A DNA stretch of 64,000 nucleotides from Physcomitrium patens (GCF_000002425.4 NC_037257.1:17178206-17242205); one strand, 5' to 3'; shown: positions 47,567 through 60,884, counted from the first letter of the stretch. A program made the numbers and translations. The notes: a model not told the origin generated them from the letters alone.

Positions 47567-50499
47567 TGGAGTTGAAAAAGCCACACATCAATGTTGTTAA
47601 AGCCACAAAACCCAGATTTTCACAATGCCCAGAGAATTAGCATCGAGGTCAACAAATTTAGAATCAAACATGGTGGTGTTTTTATTATAAGCCAATTGCT
47701 CCTCCATGATGTCATAGATGATTGCGAGTGCGTCCTCCTTGGACTGTGCAATGAGAGGAGTATAGAGACTAATGTGATATTTGACAATGCAAGCATTAAA
47801 GACCAATATAGTAAAGCAATCACCGTGAAGGATGCTACAGTAAGCAGTAGATGGAGTAAGCCAATGAGTGGAAAATTGGAGCCAAAATGTGGAAATAAGC
47901 TGGAAACTTGGGGGCATGGAATTGGGGCTGGGAAAAAAGATGGGCATAATCAATGATGAGATGACAAGGGAGAATGTGGTTTTAACAACATTGGAATGTG
48001 GTTTAATCAACTCCTTACATATAGACATGTAATAATAAGATACATGTTGGCTGAATTTTTGCGTAAAATAATGCTATTGATTTTTTAAAAATATTTAAAA
48101 ATAATTAATTTTTGACAAGATTTGATCTTTATATAAAAATAAGAATGTTATATGGTTCTATTAAATTCAAAAATAGAATTAATATTCAATTAGTTTTCAA
48201 ATGTATTTAGAAGATCAATAAATTAATAATTGATAAAATAAATTATTTTTTGAAGATTACTAAAATGATGATCTAAATTGTGATAAAAATACATCTACTC
48301 AAATTATAAAAATAAAAATATATGATTAATAAGAATAATAATAAAAATAAGAAATATATTTTCTATGTATATTACTATGTAAAATAATTAAAAAAAAGAT
48401 ATTAAAACACATTATGTATCTTTATAATTTGCAATGAGATTGACATTGGTAAGAAAAGTTGGAAAAAAATGTAATAGTAAGTTGTTGCTTTAAAAAGAAT
48501 TTTTAAAATAAAATATTTTAACATAAATAGAAAAGAAGAAATTAATGATATCTATAATGCTTTTATTCTATGAGTTTTTAATTAATTTCATTTATTTTTT
48601 AATTTTATAATATATAGTAGTTGAGATTTAAGAATAAAAATTTGAGAGTAAAACAATCTGATGTAAAATATAAATTAGTGTAGATTTTAAAAAATATTTC
48701 ATAATTTTAAAAAATAAGTTATTAGAATAAGAAATTTTTATCAAAAATATAAATTATTATTTTTTATCAAATTTCAAAATAAAATAATAGTTTATAATTG
48801 ACCTCACTTAGTTTTATTATCATCTTTGGACTCAAAAATAATTTATTGATATAATAGAATAGAATGTATAGATCATAGATATCTTCAACCTTTATGTTTG
48901 TTAAATTAAAATTTAGAATGAAAAATAATCAAAATAACATAATTCTTCTAAGAAATTTAAAGAAAAATTGTGTTCTAAATCACTTACAAGTAAAAGTAAA
49001 ATAATTTGCAATCAAACGTGAAAGTATTAAATGATTAAGATTGTGGTACCTAATAACATATGGACCTTATTTATTTATTTATTTACCTATCTATTTTTAA
49101 TTTATTCAAGTTAATATAATATTCTTGAATAATTTTAGATATTCTTTTTTATTTCAAAAAATACAAAATAAATATTAAAATTTTCTTCAAATATTATAAT
49201 TTACTTGGCATTAAAAATAAAAAGAACTATTTACTATTATTTTTATTGAATATAATAATAATATAAGTATTAATCAACTTTTTAAAGTTCTTTTTTATTA
49301 TTATTACTTAAAAATTTAATACGAAAAAATTATACATTTTCAATATTTTTTTTTATTATTCATGATTGTGAATAGTTTTTAAATTATCTAATATCATGTC
49401 TTAGATATGTACATTCTTTGATTTGAATCTAATACGAACATTCTATAAATTAACTTCTTTTTTTAGAATAAATAATATTTATAAAAGCTCAAAAGTTATT
49501 AACTATAATTTACAAGAAGAAAAGAAAAGAATATAATTTACATATAAGATTTAAAAATTTATCTATATAAAGAACATTATTTAAATACATATTAGAAAAA
49601 TACTACCTTGGTTAACGATTAATAATATTTTTATTAGATAATATTTTTTAAACTAATTATATGTGTATTTATTTTGTTTTATAAATCCTAATTAAAAATA
49701 TTATAAGTAAGTTTAAATAAAAAATATTATATTATGTTGGAGTATTTTATATATTATATAAAACTATTACATTTTGATATTATAATATATAATATAAAAC
49801 TATTATATTTTGATACTATAATATATAATATAAAAACATTATATAAGACTCTCATATTTTGATACTTTTATTAATGCATGTAATTCTTTTCAATAGATTT
49901 TATATCACATATCATGTTCAAGTCCAACAATAAAATAAATAACAAAGTTATCTACTCCACCCTTTTCTTTTTTCTTTTTTTATTTTTTTATTTTTTTTGT
50001 ACTCTACTTCTACCTCCAAGTTACCTATACAAAAACCAACAACCATTAATATTGACAACTTTAGAAGACTATCTAGTTTTTTGTAAAAATATATATACCA
50101 ATCTTTTATATATCAAAACAATAAGAATTTTTTATTATGCACACATAACACTAAACAACATTGATCCATATTTAATATGAAATAGGGAAGAATTTACAAA
50201 GAATAATCTTCTTCCATCTTTCCTTGCTTTCCATCTTTTTAGGTTTTTCATGTGGTTCTTCCAATATCAAAATCTACCCTTCTTCTTTCATTCCTAAGCT
50301 TTCCAATTCTTCAATAAAAATCACATGTAAGATTCATATTCTCATAAAGTATATTATGTGAAGGTGCTTGTGCCTTGCAACACCTTTGAGTTACTTTTGT
50401 GGCCAAAAAACAAGCTCAAGCAATGCTTCTTTCAAAAGGTTTTTGTATTTGAGCTTCACAAACAACTACTACAATCCTTGCTAAAGGTCGGGCAAACAC
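47283..50499. other. AT-rich intergenic DNA
   Basis: Very AT-rich with (TA)n at 47530-47560. The segment 47580-48030 is less AT-rich and open on both strands (121 codons plus, 143 codons minus). The minus-strand frame ends in a well-formed stretch (SKEDALAIIYDIMEEQLAYN) but I recognise no family, so it is not called. TATAAT-type direct repeats lie at about 49735-49850. Confidence 0.5.
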
Positions 50500-52150
50500 T
50501 GCCTACAGATATGGTGGAAAGAAGATGAACATAAAGTTGATAAAGAACTGTTGAATTTGTATCAATAAGAGTTGCAAGAGGTTGAAAACTGGGAAATCAT
50601 TATCATAAAACCGCTCTAATGTTTCATCAAATATAGCATCTCAGCTTCAATAATCTTATTTAGTACGAGATTTAAGAAATGATATGCTTCATTAATCATA
50701 GAGTAGCCAATAAATATTATTGAGGTGCTTTTTGCTCCAAGTTTTGTTTTTTTTTTGTTTATTGACATATACATATGCAAGTGACCCAAAAATTCTGTAA
50801 TGAGAAATAAAAGATTTGTAACCAAACCATTTTTCAAAAAAAGTTTGAATACCAGTTTGTGAATTGTTAGTTTTGTTTAAAATTTATTCTGTTGTATACT
50901 TCTGTTATATAGCTTGTGCCCATGGTTGTTGCCGCAATGTTTTTTCATGTAACATGGATCTTGCGACCTCAAAAAAAAACAATGTGATTATCTTGTTCAA
51001 TGTCGTCATTTTGTTGAGGGGTGTAAACAGTGGCAAGTTTGTGATGAATAGCATAATCTTATAATTTTTTTTATTGAAATTCAAATTACAAAAATACTTT
51101 ACATAAGCAAATAATTAATGATAGATGAGTTTGGCGGTTTATTAGAAATAATCAAATGCTCGATATTTTTTTAGTTAAATAAATAAAACAATATAAATTT
51201 GCATCATCTTTTAGAAACATAAAATATTGAAAATAAAAAATAGATAAAATGTTCAATTTTTATAATATTTTCCATGTAAAAATTATTTTGGAACTTTTTT
51301 TTTTTTAATTTTCTTAAAATCATGCCAACAGATAGACTTGGTATGTTTTTTGAGCATACAACCATGACACAAAGAAGAAGTGACCATTTTATTTCCAAGA
51401 ATAAAATCAAAAAGAGAGTTGTGGTTGAACATTTTCTTGATTGTTGTAATATTAACATGTGTCATTCTCTTGTGCCAAAGATTAATATGTTGCAATCAAA
51501 TATGTTAGGAAGTAATACCAATAGAAGGTGATCTATCGAGAAGAAAAAAAAAAAAAAAAAAAAAAAATCTTGATTCTTTCATAGGTAGATTAGATTTGGA
51601 TGAGCCAGGTGAGAAGTTCAACGAAACAACTTCAATGAGAAATTGATAGAGCCATTTAACTTGTTTACCTTCAAGAATTGTATCACCAAATTTAAATAAA
51701 ACTTTGTAGCCTCTAAGAATAGCAATAAAAGAAGTTCCAAATTTAGACATAATTCTGACCAAAAATAGATTTTGAGCAAGTGATAGAACAAAAATTATTT
51801 TAATTAATAATCTGGGTAAAGATGCATCATTAACTTATTGGATGATACAAATGGTTTTGCAACCTTAACCCTATAGAGTTTAGATGTTGGCTATAGTTAC
51901 AAGCCAATGACCTTCAGGAATAAGTGTGAAGGTATTGAATTACACACATCAATCTATCATGTGTTTGGTGGCAGCAGAGTCCACATATTAAAAGTTGCCG
52001 TGAAAGCTAATAAAGTATGCATGAGATAATGAACTGAAAGTCATGAATGCAAAATTACAATTCTTTGGATTAAAATTAATTTGTAATTTGTCATGTGTAA
52101 CATTGCTTTGTCATTTGAATTAGAATGATAATGTAAACTTTTAATTTGTT
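50500..52150 (-). mobile_element. Decayed Ty1/copia pol remnant (antisense)
   Basis: Read on the minus strand from high to low coordinates, the parts of a copia pol appear in order, broken by stops and shifts. The protease active site YVDSAATKHM is at about 51959-51985, preceded by a NCNFAFMTFSS segment. The GAG-pre-integrase domain LWHKRMTHVN with CHGC is at about 51370-51480. The second half of the integrase core, with EVARSMLHEK, is at about 50941-50970. The integrase C-terminal motif KSTSIIFIGYS is at about 50700-50750. The first half of the integrase core is missing or unreadable, and I found no RT, RNase H or LTRs. A-runs (51545-51567) interrupt it. It is non-functional. Confidence 0.85.
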
Positions 52151-52184
52151 GGCCCCAGTGTGAAAGAATGTGTTGAAAAAAAAC

Positions 52185-52215
<31 letters not shown>

Positions 52216-53927
52216 CTCTATAGTTTGGAGCAGTTAGCTGTCCAATGTTACAGAAAGACTTACAGCATGAACTTCCCAAGAATATGATTATTTCAAAAAT
52301 AATGTCCATTCTTCCACTGAGTTATTATAGTTTACTTGTGGCTTGGGCTAATGTCTCAAAAGATTAATAGATTGTTTTTACTCTTAAAGAACTTCTACTT
52401 TGGTAGGAAAGCCGTTAGCTGACCAAAGCTAGATCATTCTTTACATTCTAGATATGAGTAATAATATCATCATTTTCAGACAATTTATTATTGTAAATTT
52501 TTCCTTGTAATCGTGTGCTCAAGTCCTCCATTAGAAGACGTTCTTGGCAGTTCGTTGAAAACATATTGTGCATAGCTTTGTCCACATACTTTCAGCAGTT
52601 ATACAATTAATTAATGCTAGTCTCTACCCCGACAAAAGTTTCGCTCACTATAAAGAATGATCTAGCTTTGCTTTGTACACTATATATATCACTGATTATG
52701 ATTTACATTCGTGTGTAGGAAATTAGGTGAGCGTATTCATCCAACAATAACCTGATGCATGTGTGGGTGGTGTAGGTTTTTTTTTCTGAATTTGGCCCAA
52801 GCTTCTTTGTCCCGTTGGCTTGTCGTGTGGCCTCGGAGCTGGAGACTGGAGATCCACGCCCGACTGCCCGCTGGGGTCCACTTTGGCAGGGCTCTTTGGG
52901 ATGTTGCTGCTGGAAAGAGTCAGGAGAATTCATCTCATGGGGCCCTTGCTTCTTTGGAGAAAGTGTCGCGTAGGGCTTGTGTTCTCCCTCGAGGTAGTGG
53001 GCACCGCGTGAGATTCAGTGAATTCCAACTGGCTGAGCTGGGACTTCACCATATCGCTTCATCTTCTTACCTATTTATAATATTTAATGAATGCGGTCGA
53101 CGTGTTGCTCCGTCTCTGAGCCCACTACATCACCGACAGATCGGTGATCAGGACTTTTGCTCGATTCCAAGCTGTACTGTATCAAAATTTGTACTTAATC
53201 AAGTTTGTGTGTGTGTGTGTGTGTGTGTGGGTGTTGATGTTTCTATACGTATACACGAAGACTCATCACAATGACTTTTAATCATTCGTCGGCCGCTGTC
53301 AGTTCGTGTCATGCCCCTAAACATAAGTCGAAGCAACTCCAGGTTTCAACTCCTTGTAAGAGGAACTAAAACAGATATCCCTTTGTCCAGGTAGACAAAT
53401 CATGGAAGAGTTACTAGACATATTGTGGAGAAAGGATTTATCAAAATCGTTTGCTTGATTGCATTTGATGCAATAGCGAGAGAAGACTTTCCGACTAGTT
53501 GAAGTTGTTGGTACAGTGAGTGTACATCATACTGCATTAGAGTGCATGGTTGTAGCCATATGATGTCAATTATAATAACAGTGAGACGTTTGCGAAGTAT
53601 GAATCTGACTTAATTAGAGTATTGGGCCCACGAAGTAGCATTGAATATAGTTTAATTTTGGCGATTTAACTTCTGCACAACTATTCCTTATCTTATTGAC
53701 ATACCGTCAACATATGTTTCAAGTACCGTTGAAAGTACCAGCTTATACACATGTTCGTCTAGTCAAAGACTTTATTTATAATGGCGAGGTCGAAAATCCT
53801 TTACAAGAAGAGTATTATCTCAGTATGCGAGCTAACTAAAAAATTCCCGCTTCAGAATGTGAATTGGTAGGAACAAAATATGAATGTGGAGCCATCGAAG
53901 TGGCAGATAATAGAAAGATAAACATCC
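52151..53927. other. Intergenic region with a GC-richer block, no gene recognised
   Basis: (TTTA)n lies at about 52187-52214. The block 52740-53100 is GC-balanced and open on both strands (171 codons plus from 52759; 76 codons minus) without recognisable domains. (TG)n lies at 53206-53229. 53300-53927 is the 3' flank of the AGP-like gene. The block may be a promoter island or an unrecognised exon. Confidence 0.4.
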
Positions 53928-55349
53928 TCACATCGTGAATTGCACGACTGCAGTGATGACGGATGCTATCGCAAATACCCACCTTAACCGCGTCGATGAA
54001 CTCGATCCAGCGCTCACCTGGAAGAAATCACGGTTAACCACACATGGACACCAGCACCGCATTACAGCAGCTTCCTGTCAGCGTCTACGGATATCTCTAC
54101 GCTAGAAAGCACTCGGTACATTAAATCAAGCAGGAGATGGAAAGCAAGACATACAGAATCAGCAGGCGCTGCGATAGGGTCGCTAGAGAGAGGAACTTCT
54201 TCTCCGGGTGTCAAAGCGGACGGATTCGGCGTAGAGCTGGCTGGCGCGAAAGATGCAGGGGCTGGTCCCGGTGAAAATGAATCAGGCGTGGGCACTGGTG
54301 CAGGTGAAAGTGCAGGAGACGGAACTGGAACGGACACAAACAATGGTTACAGTATTCCAGGGTCTAGTTTAACTCCGAGAATAATCAAGTTACCGTAGCC
54401 ATTTCTAGACAGACCGAAAGGACGATCCTGGACCCACAGATGACACGACAACGACAACAAACATTTACCTGGTTCAAAGGATGGTGTGTAAGATGGAGAG
54501 TACGACGGGGTAGGGGTGGGAGATCCGGAAGGAGCCATCCAGGGGGTATATGCAGGGCCTGCTGGAGACACGACGGGTGCATATGCTGGTGAAGGGACAG
54601 GTTCAGCAGTGGGCGGAGCTACGTCCGGCGCAGGGGCGTAAGTCGCAGGAGCAGGAGTGTAGTAAGGAGCTTGAGTTGGACTGGATGGGGCCTGGTAGGG
54701 GGCGTACGCAGGTGTAGGGGCAGCTGGAGTGTAAGGAGATTGTGCAACGGGGGACGGTGCCTTGTAAGGGGCGTACACGGGTGTGGGAGTAGCATGAGGG
54801 GAGTAAGGAGATTGTGCAGCAGGAGGGGTGTAAGGGGATGGTGCAGAATGAGGAGAGTAGGGAGATTGTGCAGCAGGAGGGGTGTAAGGGGATGGTGCAG
54901 AATGAGGAGAGTAAGGAGATGGAGCAGCAGGAGGAGTGTGAGGAGACGGTGCAGTAGGAGGAATGTAAGGAGTCGGTGCAGCAGGAGTGTAAGGAGACGG
55001 TGCAGCAGGAGGGGTGTAAGGAGAGGACGCTGCTGGCGTCGTTTCTGGCGCGTAAGCAGGAGGGAGGATTTCACTAGGTGGAGAGTAAGGGGCGTATGTT
55101 GGATGAGAATCCTTCGGAGGGTAGGATACGTGTGACGGTGCGTACGCTGGAGATGGAATAGGACTGCAAGGATGTGATACAAATGGTGAGAAGGTGAAGC
55201 CAAAGCACTGAAACTTATGTTTACATCAGAAGTACTTTCGCAGTAGGTTGATAGACTCACCCAGACCATCTCGCTTGAGCTGGGTCAAGTAGTAGTGTGC
55301 CTATTATGACAACAGCGAGAAGCCATGAGCAGCTAGCACGAATGGCCAT
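53928..55349 (-). CDS. Pro/Ala/Tyr-rich GPI-anchored arabinogalactan-like protein
   Basis: Minus-strand exons 55349-55261, 55163-54469, 54324-54155 and 54017-53928 join in phase to 348 codons (347 aa). Such proteins are hydroxylated on Pro, heavily O-glycosylated and tethered outside the plasma membrane. Features in order: a classic signal peptide (MAIRASCSWLLAVVIIGTLLL, cleavage after AQA); a long second exon of Pro/Ala/Ser/Thr/Tyr repeats (SPYTPPAA, SPYSPHSA, PAYAPY); a third exon rich in PAPVPTP and PAPASFAP; and a last exon that is a textbook GPI signal (SAGSSSST, then the hydrophobic WVFAIASVITAVVQFTM to the stop). The regular Tyr residues give it an extensin-like flavour, so it may be a chimeric AGP/extensin. 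All introns are GT-AG. The repeat region also creates long false frames in the other registers. The exact function is unknown. Confidence 0.9.
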
Positions 55350-58300
55350 ATTTTCTGCACATCAGAGAATGCCAGGGTCATAATACCGCTGGTGTACAAT
55401 TCATGATGCTTGAGTGCATTTCACCTCAGCTGACGACGGGGACCAAACTAGCAACGGCATGATAATGGGAACTCCAGGGAAGGGCATTGCCAGGTGTCAC
55501 ATCGCATATCTGAACTTAACCATCGTGTATCTGAATCTATTAGCAAACAGATTATGTTTACCACCAGGTCGAAAAACGAACCAAGAATCTACGACATCCT
55601 TGTGGCTCAGGTCTCGCACCACTAACAGCACTAAATGGAATCAGTCAGTAGCGACAGAGTAGCCATGTTGAGCAATGTGTGTCAAGGGACGTACCAGAAG
55701 ACGTCTAACCCCAAGCGATTGCACTTATATTGACGTATGGAGCTGGATCGTCGCACTCTTCTGTTGAAGAGCTCAGGTATCGGAAGCCAGATTACACTCA
55801 GCTGGACACAGAATCAGTTGGAACCGATCAGACAGCGACACATCCAATGCCCTTGGTCTACTCTGATGTTAGGATAGACGCGCCCACAAAGAACTGCAAG
55901 AGGGCATTCAAAGTAAGACGATCAGAGCTGGTGAACTTGACCACATTGCAATAACCTTGTAAGTACAGGAAGAATCTCAAATGACTTTAGAACGTCATAC
56001 AGGGCACATTTGGGAGCGACCGAATCGATAACTGCAATGCGTCACTGATGCTCACGGGTCTGGATCCGTGTGATACATCTGTGCTGTCAACACTTGAATG
56101 AGCGTCAAATATACACCTCTAGAGACCAACACTATCAGCAGGGCACTGTGGCGGGCACCGTTCCACTGGACGGGCTCGTCGAATGAACTCATACACAAAA
56201 GATTAGTCCAATGGCAAAAGCGAAACTGATGGTAGCCAAGTGTACCTGAATGCGCAACCACTAGGCCGAGAGGACCACAAGTTATAAGCGACTGATTAAC
56301 TGCATAGAATGTGCACACCTGAGAGACTCAGAGACCCTTCACAAAGAGAATGTATGGGCTACACGGACCAGTACTGCGAGAGGGCAGTGCTGGACCTGGA
56401 CAGCGGTCTCAATCAACATCCGAAGGTTCACTTGCTGATCGATGATGGGATGATCAGGGCGTGAGGGCTAGGGAGCTTAACTAGAGTGAGAGTGAGCCTC
56501 CTGGGCCCTGACATCAGCAATGGGCCGGGCAACGGCAGAGCCAACGGCAGTGCCAACGGTGATGGGAGGAGGAAGATGATCGTCGACAACGAATGCGTAG
56601 CAGTTGTCAGTTGTGGCGGCTTCATTGCAGGTGGTCCGCTTACTTTAGTTTTCTCCCTGACAAAGTACCGTAGGCACCTATCGATGCCAAATAGGTCTTG
56701 CTGGTACGTCATAATTAATTAGCGAGCACAAATCGTTTCATTTTAAAATCGTTGATTAATTCTTGCGTAAATGCTAACGTACTGTTTTCGACGATCTTGT
56801 AGTAAGTACTTCCAAGAGCCCAATACTTACAGTATTTCTGATTATCGCGTATTTGAAAGGTAATTCACAAATGGCCTCGTCATGACCACATCAAATTCGT
56901 GGTTTCTTCAAGTGTGAGTGCTCTGAAGGCTCATTCCTAATATTGTATAGCTGAACAGTTTAATATCGTATATCAACTATCCCAGAGTCCCAAGCTGCAG
57001 AGTCCTGGGATCCGAAGATACTGAACCAGCTCAAATTTCAACACTAAGCTAGGTGACCAGATTAGTGTTGCAGATGGTTCAGGCTTCAGATGGATGGATA
57101 GATTGCTACAGAAGCGCCGGCAACCAGGCTTTCGTGCTGAGCATCTGATGCGACGACTACCAGTGTTCTGAAACACACAAGCGTCTTCCCTCGTTGTCCC
57201 TTTGCAAGCTCCCAAACTGTATATTAATGAGCTTTCAATTTGGTGTTAATGGAGGAAATAATAACGTTGCCCTGGTGTCTAGAAAGTGCAGAGCAGTCCT
57301 TCCGTAGGTATGATTATTGGAATGACATATTGAAGACAGACAGCTGGCAATGACACCTGTGCTAGTTTCACGCTTAATGGGCTCTTGGTGATCTAAGCCA
57401 AGATTTCACAATAACTTCCAGCATGTTCCTTGAAAGATTAGGAAGGTTATAGGCTGAATAAGTTAGAGCTTTAGCAACGTATTAAATCCGTCGCCAGAGC
57501 ATTACAATTTTCAGGGACGGGCAAAGTGATGGACCAAACCACAGCATTAACTGAGTACCTTGCGTCTGTTGCATCTCAATCCATAATGCAGATTGTTTTA
57601 ATACTTATTACTGAATTGATACATCTTCAACACTGATTCAAATGGAGCTGCCACCAATGTATCTACGAGAGAGTATAGGTTCAGAATTTACCCTACAAAG
57701 CCTACAAACGCAAGCACTAAGTTTGTCTACATGAGCTTTCTCAGCGTATGCTACAAATTTGGATAGCTTGAATAGGATTAGTGCAGGTTTGAACAATGGA
57801 GTATGTTGCCAGGGGACCAATACTCATCGATTAAACGTGACTTGAATGGGAGACACGGTCTACACTGTATTGTGCTGTCTCAATCCTGCTTACAAGACTG
57901 CTATGAAAGAATATGATGTACCTGCTCATTCAACAGATCTACATCTGCCAGTGTTCTCTTGTTGCAGCACTGTGATAACATTGTAAAAACTCCCTGAAAA
58001 TTAATGAGAACCAGGGCATTTTTTAGATCCTAACTTTCATTAAACCACCTCTGGCGGATTCTCTTGTAGGTACCCTCCAATCTGCGACTGTTCTAGAACC
58101 GGCTCTAGGAATAGATAGCTCGCGGTCAGAGCTGATCCCCGCTCAGTGCTTACAAGACAATCATGCTCCACGTCGACGGATTCTGGGATAGAGCAGCAGC
58201 CCATCCTCAACTTGGAATACTTCGAGGACGTGACAAAGAATACCGCATGTGAACAAGTTGGACGCGAAAAGACAAACCAAGGTCGCGGTTCAGAATCGCC

Positions 58301-58592
58301 AACTAAACGAGCTCGACTCTATTTCATCGCTCTTCTTTAATCATTCGTCGTATGCAATGTTGCAAGATAACGAATAACGACACGATGACGCTGATGGAGA
58401 ACAAGACAAGCGAGTCATAACGCTCCATTTTGGCTGTGAGCTCTCTCCCTGGCGCTCACTTCACAAGCGTCAGCTATACACTTCCCATTGCCAGTCTGTC
58501 TGTTTCTTCAACTATTGAAACAAGACAGTGGTAATAAATGCGTTCAAGTGGTTTCTACTGATGAGGTCACAAATCCTAGCTCCGCTCCACGT
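55350..58592. other. GC-balanced region without a recognisable gene
   Basis: 3.2 kb of nearly balanced composition between the AGP-like gene and the DUF218 pseudogene. No frame exceeds 115 codons and none shows a known motif. The only local oddity is a short NG-rich frame from a GCCAACGGC-type repeat at about 56525-56570 (plus) with its Leu/Pro-rich complement. It may contain the promoter of the AGP-like gene, non-coding transcripts or small exons I cannot recognise. Confidence 0.4.
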
Positions 58593-59473
58593 TCAGTGCG
58601 ACCAAGGAAGGCTCCCGATGTAATACTCAAAGGCACAATATCTGAAAAGTCCTCGCATTTCAGGACATCCCACAGGGTATGGCACAGCTCGGAGAAATGG
58701 ATCTCGAAGTATTCTCTTCTAAAGCAACTCTCCTTTGCAGCCACATGGGTCCGCCTGGAACATACCCAAAACTTTCTCCCTCCCTTCATCGCTGCCTCCT
58801 TGGACGCAGGAGGTGTCGGAATGCCTACATAGAACTAAGTCTCTGGGAACCGAAGAGCGTGGCGATGGACATCCGTGAATCGCAGTTTTATGAAATCGTA
58901 GCTCACTACAGTAATATTCGTGGGATAGTGCCCGGTTGATCCCCTAAATCGGCATACGCTGAACATCAGATTCTCAAAAGTGTCCCGGGCGAACTCTTCT
59001 GTAAGAGTTCGCAATCGCACGTCCTCCTTTCCAAACCAGACTTCCGATTCCGCGGCACTCCAGTAGCTTTGAGCTTCACTGCTGGGCCCTGCATCCTTCC
59101 ACGTCTCACCTCCGCTGAACAAAAGCAATGCGGCTGTGACTGCAGCGGCGGCTTCTACACCAGCCTTGATGTCATGTATGAAAGTGTCTTGTGAGTCAGA
59201 CTGGTTCTGGTAGGGCTCCACGAAAGAGGAATTTTCAACATCCGGCTTGTCGCACTTCGAGCTCGTGTATAAGGGGAGCGCAGCTACTGTAACAAGATTC
59301 TGCAGGTTAGTATACGGGAGGTTGAGCTCTGAGAACGACTGGCCATACTTTCTGACACTAGCAAACGGCGTTCCGAAAGCTTCGCCGTACATGAAAATTG
59401 CCACGAAAAGCAGAGCACTCACAGATAGGGAGAAGCACACCAGAAATGGCGCGGTCGCAATACCGATTCTAGA
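58593..59473 (-). pseudogene. Broken DUF218 (YdcF-like) membrane protein gene
   Basis: On the minus strand the frame is open from 59473. A hydrophobic anchor (PFLVCFSLSVSALLFVAIFMY) is followed by the conserved plant DUF218 region: LLLFSGGETWKDAGPSSEAQ, RLRTLTEEFARDTFENLMFS, NITVVSYDF and HRHALRFPET. It then stops at TAG 58837-58835, inside the domain. Homology resumes at once in the same frame (FYVGIPTPPASKEAAM), shifts frame at about 58764-58783, continues (MFQADPCGCKGELL), meets a second TAG at 58721-58719, and goes on (RAVPYPVGCPEM, then GLFRYCA) to a natural-looking end at TGA 58595-58593. Three lesions in the last 80 codons mark a pseudogene, or a gene that now makes only the first 200 residues. 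The true start exon is unclear; MGSRAG at ATG 59628 is a candidate. Confidence 0.82.
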
Positions 59474-60884
59474 TCAACTTTCCCTCACACCTCTTGCCAC
59501 TCTCTTCAATTCCCCTTCCTGCTCATTCTCAGACCTTCAAAACCCTCAAAAGCTTGAAAGTTTTCAAAATACTCAATACTATCATTCGCGCATTCTGAAC
59601 TCTCATGAACACCAGCCCTAGAGCCCATCCTGCAACAACGCAGGAACCAGTCCCTGCAAAATCAAATTCCTCGATCTATTGACACATGTGACTTTGCCAC
59701 CTACACTCTTTTCTTACACCTTCCGAACCCTAACACGCTCTTTCTTACTATCTGCCAAAGCTTGACTAGACTAACAGATTCAACAGCACATTGACATTGG
59801 CGCAGATGCTCCTTCTTCCAAGATATCATCTACGCATTGCGGCGGGCAAAGGTAGTACAAGGATTATGTGAAGCTGGGAGCGAAGTTTCAATCCATTGAG
59901 GAAGCCGTCTGACTCGTGTTTCCCAAACCTAGGATCGCAGGAATCGAAACGTGAATGAAGGCTTTAAATGCAAAAAATAAAGAGGAACAAATCTCTAGTA
60001 AGAACCCTTCTTGGGATCTCACCCGAGAAGGTTCCTCGCCATTTTCGCTGACTGATTCCTCCTCGACGACTTCATACACATTCAGAACAATTGCATGCGT
60101 TTACTACATCAATTCAAGTCTGCAATACGGTCAAAAAAGCAGATTACAATTTGTAAATGTGAGATGTATACATAGCTCTGACAATTATCAGAATTTTGCA
60201 GCATGATAGCAGAGAATGTATTGTTTCAATCGGGGATGTTGCTTGCGCTCTTGACAGGTAGAACGACCGCTTACTAATGCTTAAATTGTGACGTGCAATT
60301 GGCGTGGTCTGGGCACAATCAACTTCATTTCGCGAGCTCAACTTTTGCATTTCTCTCAGAATGATGTGGTTAGTCACGCTAGTACCAATGTTTGATTAAC
60401 CGGAAAATTTTATCTTCTACCATCTTCCTCCGCAATGTAGGAGTGCACAGAAAAGCCCTAAATTTTTAGATGCAATATCAACATATGAAAAGTTGCACGA
60501 GGCAAAAAGAAAAGTTCCGCTGCACAGTGTATCGGGACAGAGGGTCAAATTCGAATTTAATCAATCTCAAAAGCAGAGTGAAATCATGGAAAACAAAGCG
60601 CAATGACTATATTTACTTCAGAACATGATAAACATGCGTCTTCAAATCACGCTGTAGTTGCTTCTAGCAATTACATCACTAAGTTTTGTCAACCATCGCA
60701 CCGACTGCTTGGACCTGTCTATGTACATTCATATCTAAATATAAATATACATGTACATATTTAGATATATAGATATATATCTGAAGATATCACAAGCCTG
60801 GGCTCCGCTTGCCACTGATCCTCAAAGTCGAGCGTATCAAACCTCCATCGTCATTATCAGCTCAGAAAGGAAACCAGACGGTTT
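59474..60884. other. Intergenic region between the DUF218 pseudogene and the CBSX3-type gene
   Basis: Balanced to moderately AT-rich DNA. The left part probably held the promoter and first exon of the DUF218 gene. The right part, up to 60884, is 3' flank of the CBSX3-type gene and contains a TATAGATATATATC-rich patch at about 60730-60785. Short frames (59955-60206 plus) carry no known motif. Confidence 0.45.

Noticed and set aside
47597-48028. 143-codon minus-strand frame
   Set aside because: Part of it looks protein-like, but no motif is recognised, the other strand is equally open and there is no supporting splice or promoter context.
54619-55269. Leu/His/Arg-rich frames on both strands over the AGP-like gene
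   Set aside because: They are other registers of the Pro-rich tandem repeat. The spliced frame with signal peptide and GPI signal explains the locus.
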